DNA of 64,000 nucleotides from an uncultured Chryseobacterium sp. (GTDB lineage Bacteria > Bacteroidota > Bacteroidia > Flavobacteriales > Weeksellaceae), in contig CAJYWN010000002.1 of NCBI GenBank assembly GCA_913778275.1, forward strand, positions 124,001 to 188,000. The letters run 5' to 3'. A model generated the notes under the pieces. The model did no database searches. It saw only the letters and a program-made list of their open reading frames with translations, and had not been told where the DNA came from. This document shows positions 40,912 to 49,830 of this stretch, one piece after another. Position numbers and translations under genes: made by a program. The number at the start of each line of letters is the position of its first letter. Position 1 is the first letter of the stretch.

Positions 40912-42021
40912 CTATATTGCAACAAATTGTCTCCCCGAAAGTGATTTTACTTTCCCCAAAAGCTCCAAATCCAGAATGATGGGTAAAATTTTATGAGAAG
41001 CGAGCCCTGTTTTTTCGATCATGTCATCTAATGAAACCTGTGGGTTTTCTGATATTGTGTTAAATATGAGCTGTTGACATTCAGTTAATTGAATATGGAT
41101 TTCGCTGCTTGAAAATAACTCATCGATTTTTGCTTTGGGTTTTTTAAGTCCCAGATAGTCGATGAGATCTTTGATTGTAGAAATAGGAGCAGCTTTATTC
41201 TGAAAAATAAGATGATTACAGCCTTGGCTTTGTTTGTCAGTAATCTTTCCAGGCAGTGCAAATACCTCGCGGTTATACTGGTTGGCAAATGTTGCAGTGC
41301 TTACCGAGCCACCGCCGAAAGCTGTTTCCACAACAATCGTCGCGGGAGATAAACCGGCTACAATGCGATTTCGTTGTATAAAATTCTCACGGTCCGGCTT
41401 GCGGGAAGAATTAAATTCTGTGAATAATGCGCCGCCTTCTTCCAGAACTTTTTCGGACAGTTTCCTGTTTTTTGAAGGGTAGATGGTATGAAAGCCGTGG
41501 GCTAAAACCGCAGCCGTCGGAATTCCTTTCTGAAGAGACTGGTCATGAACTTCCTTATCGATGCCCAATGCGAGCCCGCTCACGGAGGTATAGCTGCAGG
41601 AACGGGTTTCCTCGAAGAAATCACTTATAAACTGCTGTCCATATAAGGTCATATTTCTCGTCCCGACTATGCTTATCCGTTGTTTCTGATCATCAAAGCT
41701 TCCTTTCTGATATAGAATGGCAGGAGCATCACTGCACTCGTTGAGCAGTGCCGGGAGATCACCAAAATGTCTTAGGTTAATGGTAATATTATTTTTTTCG
41801 CAGAAGCTAAGTTCTTTTTCTGCAAACTTAAGGTGGTTGGAATTCCCGATGTCAGCGACCATACGGTAGCCGAAGCCGTCCAGTTTTTTATATTCTTTCT
41901 TTGTATGAAACCAGGCATTCTTTGCACTTCCGAAAGTGCGTACAAGCTTGTAAAAGTTGATATCACCGATTAAATTGCATTCGCGGAGAGCGATGGAATA
42001 GAGATGTTCTTCAGAATACAT
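40912..42021 (-). CDS. dprA: DNA-processing protein DprA
   Basis: 369 residues from the ATG at 42021 (MYSEEHLYSIAL). A start at 42090 would add 23 residues and overlap the rhomboid stop as ATGA, so it cannot be excluded. The Rossmann core carries ISIVGTRNMTLYG, SGLALGIDKEVH, TAAVLAHGFHTIYPSKN and FIQRNRIVAGLSPATIVVE; a C-terminal winged-helix (DLELLGKVKSLSGRQFVAI) completes the family layout. DprA loads RecA on incoming single-stranded DNA during natural transformation. Confidence 0.9.
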   Translation of the reverse strand: MYSEEHLYSIALRECNLIGDINFYKLVRTFGSAKNAWFHTKKEYKKLDGFGYRMVADIGNSNHLKFAEKELSFCEKNNITINLRHFGDLPALLNECSDAPAILYQKGSFDDQKQRISIVGTRNMTLYGQQFISDFFEETRSCSYTSVSGLALGIDKEVHDQSLQKGIPTAAVLAHGFHTIYPSKNRKLSEKVLEEGGALFTEFNSSRKPDRENFIQRNRIVAGLSPATIVVETAFGGGSVSTATFANQYNREVFALPGKITDKQSQGCNHLIFQNKAAPISTIKDLIDYLGLKKPKAKIDELFSSSEIHIQLTECQQLIFNTISENPQVSLDDMIEKTGLASHKILPIILDLELLGKVKSLSGRQFVAI

Positions 42022-42086
42022 TTGTGTTGTTTTGACAAATGTATTGAATTTAGGATAATTTGCAGCAGATAATTGCTGCATCAACT

Positions 42087-42857
42087 TCATTTTCTTCTCA
42101 GTTCATCGAGATGTTTCCAAATATCATCTTTCTTTTTGTAAGGAAGCTCCATGAAGTCCTCAGGATGATTTTCTTTATATTCCTGCCATAATTTATCATC
42201 CTTTTCACTGTAATAATTTGGGAATTCCCAGATGTATCTTTTCTTTCTTTCGCCTACTTTCTTAAACATAAAAGCAAGAATTACTCCCACTACAGCTCCT
42301 GCAATATGTGCCTGCCAGGCAATTTTGCTCGGTTCCTGAAGATTGTAAAATAATTCTTCCGGCAGCATACCCCAAACAAGGCTTCCATAGTACAATACCA
42401 CAAGTAATGAGATGGTAAGCAGCTTCATATTCCATTTAAAAATACCACTGAAAAAAAGAAAGAACGCGAGAACATATACGACACCGCTTGCTCCGATCGT
42501 ACAGGTATAAAGATAATCGCCGGTCATAATATCAATCGGTGGCAGAAGCCACACCAAAAGACCTGTAGCAAGCCATCCGAGAATAAAAACCTTATTGGCA
42601 ACCAAGGGATAAAACTGGTAAAGAAGAAACATCAGAATGGCCATCGGAATAGAATTTCCGACAATATGGTCCAGGTTTCCGTGGAGGAGTGGAGAAGTGA
42701 CGATTCCCAGGAGGCCTTCTGGCAATAAAGGGATAATGGCGCCGAAGCAACTTTCAAAAAAGCCGTGCAGCTGAAGGAAATATCCCAGCCACATGGCTGA
42801 AAGCATCAGCAACGGGTATATAATAGCTTTTTTGGAAATTACATTGTTTTTTAGCAT
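42087..42857 (-). CDS. Rhomboid family intramembrane serine protease
   Basis: 256 residues with six or seven transmembrane helices. The catalytic Ser lies in GASGVVYVL near residue 119, and the partner His in WQAHIAGAVVG near 182. HGNLDHIVGNSIPMAILM near 60 is the conserved loop with His and Asn. It cleaves transmembrane substrates within the inner membrane; the substrate is unknown. The basic C-terminal tail has DELRRK. Its stop overlaps a possible dprA start, so the two are probably co-transcribed. Confidence 0.9.
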   Translation of the reverse strand: MLKNNVISKKAIIYPLLMLSAMWLGYFLQLHGFFESCFGAIIPLLPEGLLGIVTSPLLHGNLDHIVGNSIPMAILMFLLYQFYPLVANKVFILGWLATGLLVWLLPPIDIMTGDYLYTCTIGASGVVYVLAFFLFFSGIFKWNMKLLTISLLVVLYYGSLVWGMLPEELFYNLQEPSKIAWQAHIAGAVVGVILAFMFKKVGERKKRYIWEFPNYYSEKDDKLWQEYKENHPEDFMELPYKKKDDIWKHLDELRRK

Positions 42858-43058
42858 GCAGTGTGTATGTCAAATCGAAAGCCAATGATAAATTTCGGAA
42901 AATTTGGCGATGAATTTTATTATTGATATTTTATTTCAGCCAAAAAGTAATGTTTTGTCTTTACTTTATTTTCGATCTATAATATTGTCAGTAAGTTTAG
43001 ATTTATAAGCTGAAATGAGATTTAACAGAGTGCATTCATTCATAAAATTTATATTTAA

Positions 43059-43066
43059 TATTTTTG
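43059..43066 (+). promoter_or_regulatory. Putative -7 box (TATTTTTG) for DUF3078 gene
   Basis: Exact TAnnTTTG match, 31 bases before the ATG at 43098; no convincing -33 element. Confidence 0.4.
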
Positions 43067-43097
43067 TTAGAATTTTGTACAATGAAATCCTGAACTC

Positions 43098-44024
43098 ATG
43101 AAGAAGCTTTTATTAATCCTTTCCTTTTCTTTGGGAATTTTTTTCAATGCGCAGGTCATTCTGGACACTGCCTCCTTTAAGGTAGATACTGTAAAACATT
43201 GGTCTGTTCTAGGCAAGCAATCTCTAATGATTAACCAGGCTGCATTCTCCAACTGGGTTGGGGGTGGTGCCAATAACGTCGGCTGGCTTCTGGGAGCAGA
43301 TTATAACATCACTTATGAAAAAGATAACGATCTCTGGGAAAATATTATTCTTTTAAATTACGGACAAAATGATACCCAGGGTATTGGGGTAAGAAAAACC
43401 CAGGATGTGATTAATATTTCTACCAATTACGGAAGAAGGGTTTCCAAAAGCTGGTATCTTTCGGGGGGAGCGGGCATACTGTCTCAGTTTACGGTAGGCT
43501 ATGAGGACGGTAATAATCCCGAAGCAAAAAAAATTTCCAACTTTATGGCTCCCGGTTATCTGAATGTCGGAATGGGAATTACGTACAGGCCCAACGATAA
43601 TATCAATGTGACGCTTCGACCTTCCAACGCAAGGTGGGTTTTTGTTCTGGATAGTGACCTTCAAACGGAAGGGACATACGGATTGAAAGCCGATGGAGAC
43701 AGTTCTTTACTGCAATACGGTTTTTTGGGAACCGCTTTATATAAATTTAAATTAATGGAAAATGTCAATGTCACCAATACGGCTTCTGTTTTTTCCAACT
43801 ATCTTGATCATCCTGAAAGGCTGGTTCTTGCTTATGGATTGATATTGAATTTAAAGGTTAATAAATTCATTTCCTCCAATATTACAGTGGATCTGATGTA
43901 TGATCATAATCAGATCAAAAAAACACAGCTTAAACAGACGCTGGGCGTCGGTTTTGCCTATACACTGGATAATGGCGTTAAACGCTCCGATAGAAAAGAC
44001 AGTCAGTGGTGGATTAAAAAATAA
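43098..44024 (+). CDS. DUF3078 outer-membrane barrel protein
   Basis: 308 residues with a Sec signal peptide (1-18, FFNAQ). The conserved start HWSVLGKQSLMINQAAFSNW, with GGGANNVGW after it, and the alternating strands ending GVGFAYTLDNGVKRSDRK are typical of DUF3078, a Bacteroidetes family predicted to form an outer-membrane barrel. Function unknown. It is a single gene converging with the suf operon. Confidence 0.82.
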   Translation: MKKLLLILSFSLGIFFNAQVILDTASFKVDTVKHWSVLGKQSLMINQAAFSNWVGGGANNVGWLLGADYNITYEKDNDLWENIILLNYGQNDTQGIGVRKTQDVINISTNYGRRVSKSWYLSGGAGILSQFTVGYEDGNNPEAKKISNFMAPGYLNVGMGITYRPNDNINVTLRPSNARWVFVLDSDLQTEGTYGLKADGDSSLLQYGFLGTALYKFKLMENVNVTNTASVFSNYLDHPERLVLAYGLILNLKVNKFISSNITVDLMYDHNQIKKTQLKQTLGVGFAYTLDNGVKRSDRKDSQWWIKK

Positions 44025-44042
44025 ATTTCCAGATTACCAATC

Positions 44043-44070
44043 TTCAAGGTTTTTAAAACCTTCAAGGTTT
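44043..44070. repeat. Short direct and inverted repeat (TTCAAGGTTT)
   Basis: TTCAAGGTTT occurs at 44043-44052 and 44061-44070, and AAGGTTTT / AAAACCTT forms a hairpin across 44047-44062. It follows the DUF3078 stop and may act as its terminator or be a small interspersed repeat. Confidence 0.45.
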
Positions 44071-44121
44071 GATTAAGATTGAATTTTAAATAGAGGCTTA
44101 GCCAAATTTCAACTATAAAAA

Positions 44122-44148
44122 AAGCACTTCATATTTGTTGAAGTGCTT
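44122..44148 (-). terminator. Terminator of the suf operon
   Basis: Perfect ten-pair stem AAGCACTTCA / TGAAGTGCTT, seven-base loop, T run on the minus strand, 23 bases past the sufD stop. Confidence 0.8.
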
Positions 44149-44170
44149 ACTATTATCAATTATATAATTA

Positions 44171-45478
44171 CTAAAATTCTATATCAACTTCCAGTTTCTG
44201 GGCTAAAAGCTTAGAAATTTTTTCTTTTAACGGCTCGATATCGATATTTTGCATCGCATCGTTTGCAAAAGCATATAATAACAGTGCCTGAGCTTCTTTT
44301 TTAGAAATACCTCTTGCTCTTAAATAAAACAGGGCATCTTCATTCAGCTGTCCTACAGTACATCCGTGGGAACATTTTACATCATCTGCAAAAATCTCCA
44401 GCTGAGGTTTTGTATCGATAGTCGCACCTTCGCTCAGTAAAACATTGTTATTCTGCTGATACGCATTCGTTTTCTGGGCAATTTTATCTACAAATACTTT
44501 TCCGTTGAATACTCCGTGAGATTTTCCGTCGAAAATACCTTTGTAGTTCTGGTAACTTTCACAGTTCGGGAAATTGTGGTGAACCGCCGTGTGATGGTCT
44601 ACCAGCTGATCTTTTCCGATAATGGTAATCCCGTTCATAAAAGAATTGATATTGGATCCGTTATGAATAAAATCGAGGTTATTTCTTACCAGTTTTCCTC
44701 CGAAAGAAAATGTATTTACGGTTGTTAAACTATCTCTTTCCTGTCTTGCAAAAGTATTGTCTATAAGATAAGAGGTGTCGTTGTCATTCTGCAGTTTATG
44801 CCAGTCTGCTTTTGCATTCGGATAGGTGAAAATCTCTGTCACGGAATTCGTTAGTACGTAGGTACTGTCAAAATTGTGATGACTTTCTATAATTTCCACT
44901 TTGGCCCCTTCTTCTACGATTAATAAATTTCTCGTATTGTAGAAGGTGTTTTCTTCCTGGTTCTGAGAGATGTAGAAAATGTGAATTGGTTTTTCGATCA
45001 CTACATTTTTAGGAACCTTCAGAAAGAATCCATATTTGCAATAGGCTTCATTCAGATTGGTAAAGGCAGAATCTTTAGAAGCGATCGTATTAAAGTAGGT
45101 ATCAAAAACTTCCCTGTGCTTTTCATCATTTAATGCATAATTAAATGAAAGAAACTCTACATTTTCAATGGAAACTTTTGAAAGTTCTTTATGAAGTTTA
45201 CCGTTTACGAAAGTAATCCAGTCAAAATTTTCTTCACCCAAATGCAGGCTGTCCAGTTGCTCTTTGGTAATATTGTGGCTTTCTTTCGGGAAAAAGTTAT
45301 ACGCTTTTTCTGTAATCTCCTTTAGATTGGTATATTTATATTCTTCGTCTTTTTTTGTAGGAAAACCTATTCTTTCAAATCTTTGAAGAGCTGCTTTTCT
45401 TTTTTCGTCCAGAAATCTGTGACGAAGGCCCTCCAAAAATTCGTTATGATTTTCTGTAATCTGTTCTTTTAATGCCAT
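44171..45478 (-). CDS. sufD: Fe-S cluster assembly protein SufD
   Basis: 435 residues from the ATG at 45478 (MALKEQITENHNE); an ATG at 45505 would add nine residues. SufD features are FERIGFPTKKDEEYKYTNLK near the N-terminus, a long beta-helix, and the C-terminal CSHGCTVGQLNEDALFYLRA, then GISKKEAQALLLYAFA. In the SufBCD scaffold, SufD pairs with SufB and helps iron acquisition and cluster assembly under SufC ATPase control. It is the last gene of this suf operon; no sufS or sufE follows before the terminator. Confidence 0.9.
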   Translation of the reverse strand: MALKEQITENHNEFLEGLRHRFLDEKRKAALQRFERIGFPTKKDEEYKYTNLKEITEKAYNFFPKESHNITKEQLDSLHLGEENFDWITFVNGKLHKELSKVSIENVEFLSFNYALNDEKHREVFDTYFNTIASKDSAFTNLNEAYCKYGFFLKVPKNVVIEKPIHIFYISQNQEENTFYNTRNLLIVEEGAKVEIIESHHNFDSTYVLTNSVTEIFTYPNAKADWHKLQNDNDTSYLIDNTFARQERDSLTTVNTFSFGGKLVRNNLDFIHNGSNINSFMNGITIIGKDQLVDHHTAVHHNFPNCESYQNYKGIFDGKSHGVFNGKVFVDKIAQKTNAYQQNNNVLLSEGATIDTKPQLEIFADDVKCSHGCTVGQLNEDALFYLRARGISKKEAQALLLYAFANDAMQNIDIEPLKEKISKLLAQKLEVDIEF

Positions 45479-45571
45479 TACTGGTATATCTGTGGTTTGC
45501 ACCATTTTTTCTTTTTTTGTTTGGCTGAATTGTTAAACTAAGAGATGAATCTCCGAATTCTTATCTTTTAA

Positions 45572-46315
45572 TTAATTTAAAAGCCAGTCATACCCCCTTT
45601 CTTCCAGTTCCAGCGCAAGAGACTTATCACCTGTTTTGATGATTTTCCCATTGGCCAATACATGTACGAAATCAGGTTGAATATAATTTAGAAGTCTCTG
45701 ATAGTGGGTAATCAGAAGCACTGCATTTCCTTCGTTTTTAAAAGCATTTACACCGTCTGCAACAATTCTCAGGGCATCAATGTCCAATCCAGAATCTGTT
45801 TCGTCAAGAATTGCCAGTTTCGGATCCAGCATCATCATCTGGAAGATTTCATTTCTTTTCTTTTCACCTCCGGAAAATCCTTCGTTTAGTGATCTTGAAA
45901 GGAAATCTTTTTTGATGCCTAATTTTTCCGATTTCTCACGAATCATCGAAAGCATTTCCTTGGCAGGCATTTCTCCTAACCCATTGGCTTTTCTGTTTTC
46001 ATTCATCGCCGCTTTAATGAAGTTGGTCACAGAAACTCCCGGAATTTCTACCGGATACTGGAAGGAAAGGAATATCCCTTTATGTGCTCTTTCCTCAGGC
46101 GCATCTTCAATGATGTTTTCCCCTCCGAAAATGATTTCTCCATCTGTAACTTCATAATCTTCTTTCCCGGCGATTACGGAAGAAAGGGTGGATTTTCCGG
46201 CTCCGTTTGGTCCCATGATGGCATGAACTTCACCTGGTTTTATCTCAAGATTGATTCCTTTTAAAATTTCTGCGCCGTCTTCAATTCTGGCGTGCAAGTT
46301 TTTTATCTCTAACAT
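45572..46315 (-). CDS. sufC: Fe-S cluster assembly ATPase SufC
   Basis: 247 residues. ABC ATPase motifs: Walker A MGPNGAGKSTLSSVI near 34, a Q-loop near FLSFQYPVEIPG, the signature FSGGEKKRNE near 148 and Walker B LAILDETDSGLD near 170. These are the SufC-specific forms. The soluble ATPase drives rearrangement of the SufB-SufD scaffold. It lies 66 bases before sufD and 219 bases after sufB. Confidence 0.93.
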   Translation of the reverse strand: MLEIKNLHARIEDGAEILKGINLEIKPGEVHAIMGPNGAGKSTLSSVIAGKEDYEVTDGEIIFGGENIIEDAPEERAHKGIFLSFQYPVEIPGVSVTNFIKAAMNENRKANGLGEMPAKEMLSMIREKSEKLGIKKDFLSRSLNEGFSGGEKKRNEIFQMMMLDPKLAILDETDSGLDIDALRIVADGVNAFKNEGNAVLLITHYQRLLNYIQPDFVHVLANGKIIKTGDKSLALELEERGYDWLLN

Positions 46316-46534
46316 ATATTTTAGTTTATCGCAAGGTTAGACTAAGATTTTTAATCTCCTTTGCTTTTAAGATAAACAAAGGCGCTAACGCTTATCAATG
46401 AAATACTATTTCTTTTTTATTTTTAAACATTAAGAAATTGACCTTAATTTCTTTATCAAATTTATAAATACCTTACTATTAGATATTAAGTATTTAAGAT
46501 AATAAAAAAACTTAACTCTTAATGTTTACATATA

Positions 46535-47983
46535 TTATCCCACAGAACCCTCTAAAGAAATCTCAAGCAACTTCTGAGCTTCAATAGCAAATTCCATTGG
46601 CAGTTTATTTAAAACTTCTTTACTGAAACCGTTTACGATCAAAGCAATTGCTCTTTCTGTGTCGATTCCCCGTTGGTTGCAGTAGAAAATCTGGTCTTCC
46701 CCGATTTTTGAAGTCGTTGCTTCATGCTCCAGCTGTGCAGAAGGATCTTTGATTTCAATATACGGGAATGTGTGTGCCCCACATTCATTACCCATCAATA
46801 AAGAATCACACTGAGAGAAATTTCTGGCTCCTTTTGCAGAAGGCATTACCTTTACCAAACCTCTGTATGAATTTTGAGACTTTCCTGCAGAAATACCTTT
46901 GGATATAATTGTTGACTTCGTGTTTTTCCCGATGTGAATCATTTTGGTACCGGTATCTGCATATTGATGGTTGTTTGTTACCGCAATAGAGTAAAACTCA
47001 CCGATGGATCCGTCTCCTTTCAAGATGCATGAAGGATATTTCCATGTTACCGCAGAACCTGTTTCTACCTGTGTCCAGGAGATTTTTGCATTTCTTTCGC
47101 AAAGTCCTCTTTTTGTCACAAAATTGAAGACTCCTCCTTTTCCTTCTTCATTTCCCGGGTACCAGTTTTGTACGGTTGAATATTTAATTTCAGCATTATC
47201 TAAAGCGATAAGCTCAACAACCGCTGCGTGAAGCTGGTTTTCGTCTCTCGATGGGGCGGTACATCCTTCCAGATAAGAAACATAACTTCCCTCATCAGCA
47301 ATTACCAGTGTTCTTTCAAACTGTCCTGTTCCGGCCTGATTGATACGGAAATAGGTTGAAAGCTCCATTGGGCATCTTACGCCTTTTGGGATATAGCAGA
47401 AACTTCCGTCAGAAAATACTGCGGAATTAAGAGCTGCATAAAAATTATCGCCTCTCGGAACTACTTTTCCAAGATATTTTCTTACCAGATCCGGGTGATT
47501 TTTAATGGCTTCCGAAATGGAGCAGAAAATAATTCCTTTTTCCATTAAGGTTTCCTGGAAAGTGGTTTTCACGGAAACAGAATCCATCACAATATCAACG
47601 GCAACACCGGAAAGTCTTTTCTGCTCTTCGATATTGATTCCTAATTTTTCAAAAGTTTTGATTAATTCAGGGTCAACTTCGTCGAGACTTGCCAGTTCAG
47701 GCTTTACTTTCGGAGCTGCGTAGTATTTAATTGCCTGAAAATCCGGTTTTTCGTATTTAATGTTGGCCCATTCCGGCTCCGTCATTTTCAGCCAGATTCT
47801 GAAAGATTCCAGGCGCCATTCCGTCATCCATTCCGGCTCTTCTTTTTTGGCAGAAATAGCACGGATGATATCTTCATTCAGGCCGGTAGGGAAATCTTCG
47901 TAATCGATTTTCGTTTCCCAGCCGAATTCGTATTTTTTATTTTCTAAATCGACGCGTAAATCGTCTTCAGTATATTTATTCAT
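46535..47983 (-). CDS. sufB: Fe-S cluster assembly protein SufB
   Basis: 482 residues, normal for SufB. Family segments visible include [80 protein letters not shown] and the C-terminal [20 protein letters not shown]. SufB is the core scaffold on which the cluster forms. It is separated from sufA by an inserted four-helix-bundle gene. Confidence 0.95.
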   Translation of the reverse strand: MNKYTEDDLRVDLENKKYEFGWETKIDYEDFPTGLNEDIIRAISAKKEEPEWMTEWRLESFRIWLKMTEPEWANIKYEKPDFQAIKYYAAPKVKPELASLDEVDPELIKTFEKLGINIEEQKRLSGVAVDIVMDSVSVKTTFQETLMEKGIIFCSISEAIKNHPDLVRKYLGKVVPRGDNFYAALNSAVFSDGSFCYIPKGVRCPMELSTYFRINQAGTGQFERTLVIADEGSYVSYLEGCTAPSRDENQLHAAVVELIALDNAEIKYSTVQNWYPGNEEGKGGVFNFVTKRGLCERNAKISWTQVETGSAVTWKYPSCILKGDGSIGEFYSIAVTNNHQYADTGTKMIHIGKNTKSTIISKGISAGKSQNSYRGLVKVMPSAKGARNFSQCDSLLMGNECGAHTFPYIEIKDPSAQLEHEATTSKIGEDQIFYCNQRGIDTERAIALIVNGFSKEVLNKLPMEFAIEAQKLLEISLEGSVG

Positions 47984-48041
47984 AATTAATATTCAAAAAA
48001 TTCAAAATTCGAAATTCAAAATTTTGCATCTCCGAATTACT

Positions 48042-48440
48042 TTATTTTCTGTTTTTATATTTTGAGCCTTTAAAATCACTATTTTGTAGATAAAATATAA
48101 AGCCTCCTATTTTCTTGCTTAAATCTGTTGTTTTTATTTTTAAAACCTCAAATTTTTCTTTTGAAATAAAATTTCGATCCAAAATCCTGTATAACTGAGA
48201 TCTTGTTTCTCCACATGATGCCTTAGAAATATATAAAAATTGTATAAACTCTTTATTTCCATTTCTTTCAAATCCTTCAGCAATATTATCCATTATTGAT
48301 CCGGAAGATCCATCAATTTGATTTGCCAGTCGAAAATTATTTTTAAGTTCAGAATTTTCAATAATTTCATAAATATCGGCAGAAAGTTCTCTCGCCAGCT
48401 GCCATATTTCTAAATCTTCAAAACTCTTATACGTTGCCAA
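48042..48440 (-). CDS. Four-helix bundle protein (23S rRNA IVS-type family)
   Basis: 132 residues. The family pattern is clear: FEDLEIWQLARELSADIYEI, RLANQIDGSSGSIMDNIAEG, NKEFIQFLYISKASCGETRS and LDRNFISKEKF. Members were first noticed inside intervening sequences of 23S rRNA genes and form pentameric helical bundles; their function is unknown. Here the gene lies inside the suf operon, between sufA and sufB, and has A/T-rich, AAATTCAAAATT-like flanks (47991-48022). That position suggests it arrived as a small mobile passenger. Confidence 0.85.
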   Translation of the reverse strand: MATYKSFEDLEIWQLARELSADIYEIIENSELKNNFRLANQIDGSSGSIMDNIAEGFERNGNKEFIQFLYISKASCGETRSQLYRILDRNFISKEKFEVLKIKTTDLSKKIGGFIFYLQNSDFKGSKYKNRK

Positions 48441-48465
48441 TAACTTTAAATCTTAAATTTTGAAT

Positions 48466-48795
48466 TTAAAGAGAAAAACTTTCACCGCATCCGCATGTTC
48501 TGGATGCATTAGGATTGTTAAAAACAAACCCTTTTCCGTTTAATCCTCCTGAGTACTCAAGAGTTGTCCCCGCAAGGTAGAGGATTGATTTTTTGTCGAC
48601 AACAATTTTAATGTTATTGTCCTCAAAAATTTGATCAGTGTCTGTTTTTTGGTTGTCAAACTTCAAAACATATTCTAAACCAGAACATCCTCCGCTTTTT
48701 ACCCCCACTCTTATATAGTCTTCAACAGGGTTAAAGCCTTCCTCTGTCATCAGTTGAACGGCTTTTGCCTTTGCTTGATCTGATACTTTTATCAT
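48466..48795 (-). CDS. sufA: A-type Fe-S carrier protein (SufA/IscA/ErpA)
   Basis: 109 residues. The three cluster-binding Cys are present: GVKSGGCSGLEY near 31-42 and SRTCGCGESFSL at the end. The surrounding GFVFNNPNAS is typical of A-type carriers, which hand clusters from the SufBCD scaffold to client enzymes. It is the first gene of the suf run. I cannot tell SufA from ErpA by sequence alone; the symbol follows the operon context. Confidence 0.88.
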   Translation of the reverse strand: MIKVSDQAKAKAVQLMTEEGFNPVEDYIRVGVKSGGCSGLEYVLKFDNQKTDTDQIFEDNNIKIVVDKKSILYLAGTTLEYSGGLNGKGFVFNNPNASRTCGCGESFSL

Positions 48796-48823
48796 TGTAT
48801 TTATTTAGAATGATTTAATAGTG

Positions 48824-48831
48824 CAAAAATA
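48824..48831 (-). promoter_or_regulatory. Putative -7 box (TATTTTTG) for the suf operon
   Basis: Exact TAnnTTTG match on the minus strand, 28 bases before the sufA ATG. No recognisable regulator site for Fe-S control was found. Confidence 0.4.
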
Positions 48832-48895
48832 CGAACAATAATTAGCATATAAAAATTAGCGATTTTATTTTATCGATTTTTATTATTGATAGCTT

Positions 48896-48903
48896 TAACT
48901 TTG
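48896..48903 (+). promoter_or_regulatory. Putative -7 box (TAACTTTG) for GLPGLI gene
   Basis: Exact TAnnTTTG match, 36 bases before the ATG at 48940; it diverges from the sufA promoter. Confidence 0.4.
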
Positions 48904-48939
48904 CAAAGATTTTAAAATCCAAACTATAAATTTACCTTA

Positions 48940-49779
48940 ATGAAAAAATTAGGAATTATTGCCTTATCGTTATTCATGCACACCGTTTTGGCACAGACAA
49001 ACCGATTCGTGTATCAGGTAACCATGAAGCCGGACGCGTCCGATAAAAATGATATCAAAACAGAAAATGCATATCTTGATATTTCCCCGGAAAAATCAGT
49101 GTTTTATTCTGAGAACAGGATTAAAAGAGATTCTGTAATCCAGGCAGCTATGCAAAGCGGCGGAGCAAGAGGATTCAATAGGGACCAGATGGAAAATCTG
49201 CGATCAAGCATTAATTATTCCATAGAAAAAGATAAAAAAAATCAGAAGACGATTTTTAAGGACAGAATAGGAAGAGATGTTTACACTTATGAGGAAGACC
49301 GGTCTATCAGCTGGAAAATATTTCCCGAAACCACAAAAATTGGAGAGTATAAGGTACAGAAAGCTGAAGCTGATTTCGGAGGAAGAAAATGGACAGCCTG
49401 GTTTACGACAGATTTGCCCTATCAGGACGGGCCGTACAAATTCAGCGGGCTTCCCGGACTTATTGTAAAGGTAGAAGATGATAAAGGCGAATATTCATTC
49501 GACCTGATGAAAAATTATAAAATTGCTGATTTCCCTACATTAAACCAATTCGGAAATACCATTAAAATAAAGAGATCCGATTATGTAAAGCAGCAGAAAA
49601 AGTTTATGGAAGATCCTATGGCTTTCATGAATCAGGGAGGAGGAATTAGTGCGCCAATGAGAATTGGTGGAGGCGGCGGAAACCGTGGTGGCGGAAATCC
49701 AGCCGATATGAGAAAAAGAATGGAGGAAAGGATAAAAGAAGAGGCAAAGAAAAACAGTAATCCAATCGAACTGCAATAA
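48940..49779 (+). CDS. GLPGLI family secreted protein
   Basis: 279 residues with a signal peptide (1-19, HTVLAQT). The eponymous motif is present as KFSGLPGLIVKVED near 167, after the conserved WTAWFTTDLPYQDGPY. A Gly-rich stretch (RIGGGGGNRGGGN) and a basic end follow. The family is confined mainly to Bacteroidetes; its role is unknown, and it is probably periplasmic or exported. A strong terminator follows directly. Confidence 0.88.
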   Translation: MKKLGIIALSLFMHTVLAQTNRFVYQVTMKPDASDKNDIKTENAYLDISPEKSVFYSENRIKRDSVIQAAMQSGGARGFNRDQMENLRSSINYSIEKDKKNQKTIFKDRIGRDVYTYEEDRSISWKIFPETTKIGEYKVQKAEADFGGRKWTAWFTTDLPYQDGPYKFSGLPGLIVKVEDDKGEYSFDLMKNYKIADFPTLNQFGNTIKIKRSDYVKQQKKFMEDPMAFMNQGGGISAPMRIGGGGGNRGGGNPADMRKRMEERIKEEAKKNSNPIELQ

Positions 49780-49784
49780 ATAAG

Positions 49785-49807
49785 GCCCCGAAGAGAATCT
49801 TCGGGGC
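49785..49807. terminator. Bidirectional terminator
   Basis: Perfect ten-pair stem GCCCCGAAGA / TCTTCGGGGC with a three-base loop and T run, between convergent genes. Confidence 0.85.
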
Positions 49808-49830
49808 TTTTTTTATAGTTTATTCTTGAT

